Shown in pieces: positions 63,557-64,000 of a stretch of DNA of 64,000 bases. This DNA is from Cryobacterium glaciale. GTDB taxonomy: Bacteria > Actinomycetota > Actinomycetes > Actinomycetales > Microbacteriaceae. A program made the position numbers and the translations under genes. The notes beneath the pieces are model-generated. The model saw only the letters and a program-made list of their open reading frames with translations, was not told the DNA's origin and searched no databases. Within the stretch, counting starts at the first letter, position 1. Each line of letters starts with the position of its first letter. Location of the stretch: positions 62,001-126,000 of the forward strand of contig NZ_SOEY01000006.1 in the NCBI RefSeq assembly GCF_004402535.1. Reading direction: 5' to 3'.

Positions 63557-64000
63557 TCAGCCGCCAGCGAGTTCGCCCGGGTGCCCCATACGCCAGGCCG
63601 GGCCGGGATCGGCCAGGGTGCGCCGGAGTTCGAGCGGCACAGTCACCGTCGTCGGCGTTCCCATGCCGATCGTGAAGGACACCTCCCCCACCTCGTCGCC
63701 GGCTCGACCAAGCTGCACGTCGGCGGCCGCCGCGGCACCGGTGATCGGTGAGTCCGACCAGACCAGAACGGATGCCGCCCGCTCGGCTACGATGTCGCTC
63801 ACGTCGCCCCACTCCGTCGTATAACTGCCGAACACGCCACCGGCTTCAGCCAGCACGACCTCGTGAAACCCGGGCTGCACGCTCGTGATGAGCTCGGAAA
63901 TCGCAGAATTGAGCTCGGAGTGCGTGTCTCCGCCGAGCACCACTCCGACGAGGGTGACCGTGTTGGTTCCGACCGTGAAGTCGGTCGAGAACAACAAGCA
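63557..64000 (-). CDS. D-alanyl-D-alanine carboxypeptidase (S11), C-terminal part (partial)
   Basis: The gene enters from beyond the right edge; about 147 codons are visible. LLFSTDFTVGTNTVTLVGVVLGG followed by HSELNSAI is the end of the penicillin-binding S11 carboxypeptidase domain. The remainder is a beta-rich C-terminal domain. The SxxK, SxN and KTG motifs lie outside the window, so activity cannot be judged. It would trim D-Ala from peptidoglycan stem peptides. Confidence 0.75.
   Translation of the reverse strand, partial: CLLFSTDFTVGTNTVTLVGVVLGGDTHSELNSAISELITSVQPGFHEVVLAEAGGVFGSYTTEWGDVSDIVAERAASVLVWSDSPITGAAAAADVQLGRAGDEVGEVSFTIGMGTPTTVTVPLELRRTLADPGPAWRMGHPGELAGG

Overview
The window looks like a chromosomal segment of a high-GC Gram-positive bacterium, most likely a member of the Microbacteriaceae (a Cryobacterium- or Leifsonia-like genus; the genus is a guess). 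The reasons are the GC-rich coding with many GTG starts, a mycothiol gene (mshC), the actinobacterial cytochrome bc1-aa3 supercomplex genes (qcrCAB, ctaCDFE), RbpA, PafBC, the Tat-HelY block, and actinobacterial families such as DUF3043, DUF3097 and DUF7455. I saw no prophage, insertion sequence, CRISPR array or rRNA. One tRNA-Leu (GAG anticodon) is present. Except for one transporter remnant the segment reads as core genome.

Layout. 1-2450: the end of the primary sigma factor, then a MurT-like and GatD-like pair. 2520-7560: a small DUF7455 gene and convergent type II topoisomerase subunit genes. 7680-11000: a phosphodiesterase-like enzyme, a DUF3043 membrane protein and an M20 dipeptidase. 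11150-20080: respiration, with an ErpA-type Fe-S carrier, ctaC-ctaD-ctaF on the + strand, and ctaE-qcrC-qcrA-qcrB-rlmA on the - strand. 20200-26400: trpD, glpF-glpK, and a PTS-dependent dihydroxyacetone kinase operon dhaKLM with an HPr domain fused to DhaM. 26460-32550: small zinc protein, broken TDT transporter, UvrA-like ATPase, S9 peptidase, atypical SDR. 32700-35400: nfeD-SPFH-glycerophosphodiesterase and rbpA. 35500-48400: a long - strand block (HAD, trmI, FKBP, fused pafBC, small membrane protein, tatA, tatC, helY, lnt) with divergent PAC2 and mshC. 48400-54500: uppP, M20 hydrolase, tRNA-Leu, and an ABC exporter operon led by a LolA/DUF2092-like protein. 54600-64000: HAD protein, J-domain/NERD-like fusion, small membrane protein, SRAP protein, DUF3097, cspA, an Lrp/PLP-enzyme divergent pair, a DEAD/DEAH helicase, an SGNH hydrolase, and the end of a D,D-carboxypeptidase.

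Two observations stand out. First, the MurT/GatD pair has the gene order and fold signatures of the lipid II isoglutaminyl synthase. The GatD member lacks the glutaminase cysteine (Gly-99 in its place), and the MurT member lacks the four-cysteine zinc ribbon. Microbacteriaceae commonly make group B peptidoglycan, in which the alpha-carboxyl of D-Glu-2 carries the cross-bridge and cannot be amidated. I therefore infer that the pair has been repurposed, possibly to ligate the cross-bridge amino acid. Second, the block from rbpA/lnt to trmI, PAC2, mshC and uppP follows the order known from other actinobacteria, but the mpa-dop-pup-prcBA-pafA genes expected between trmI and pafBC are absent.
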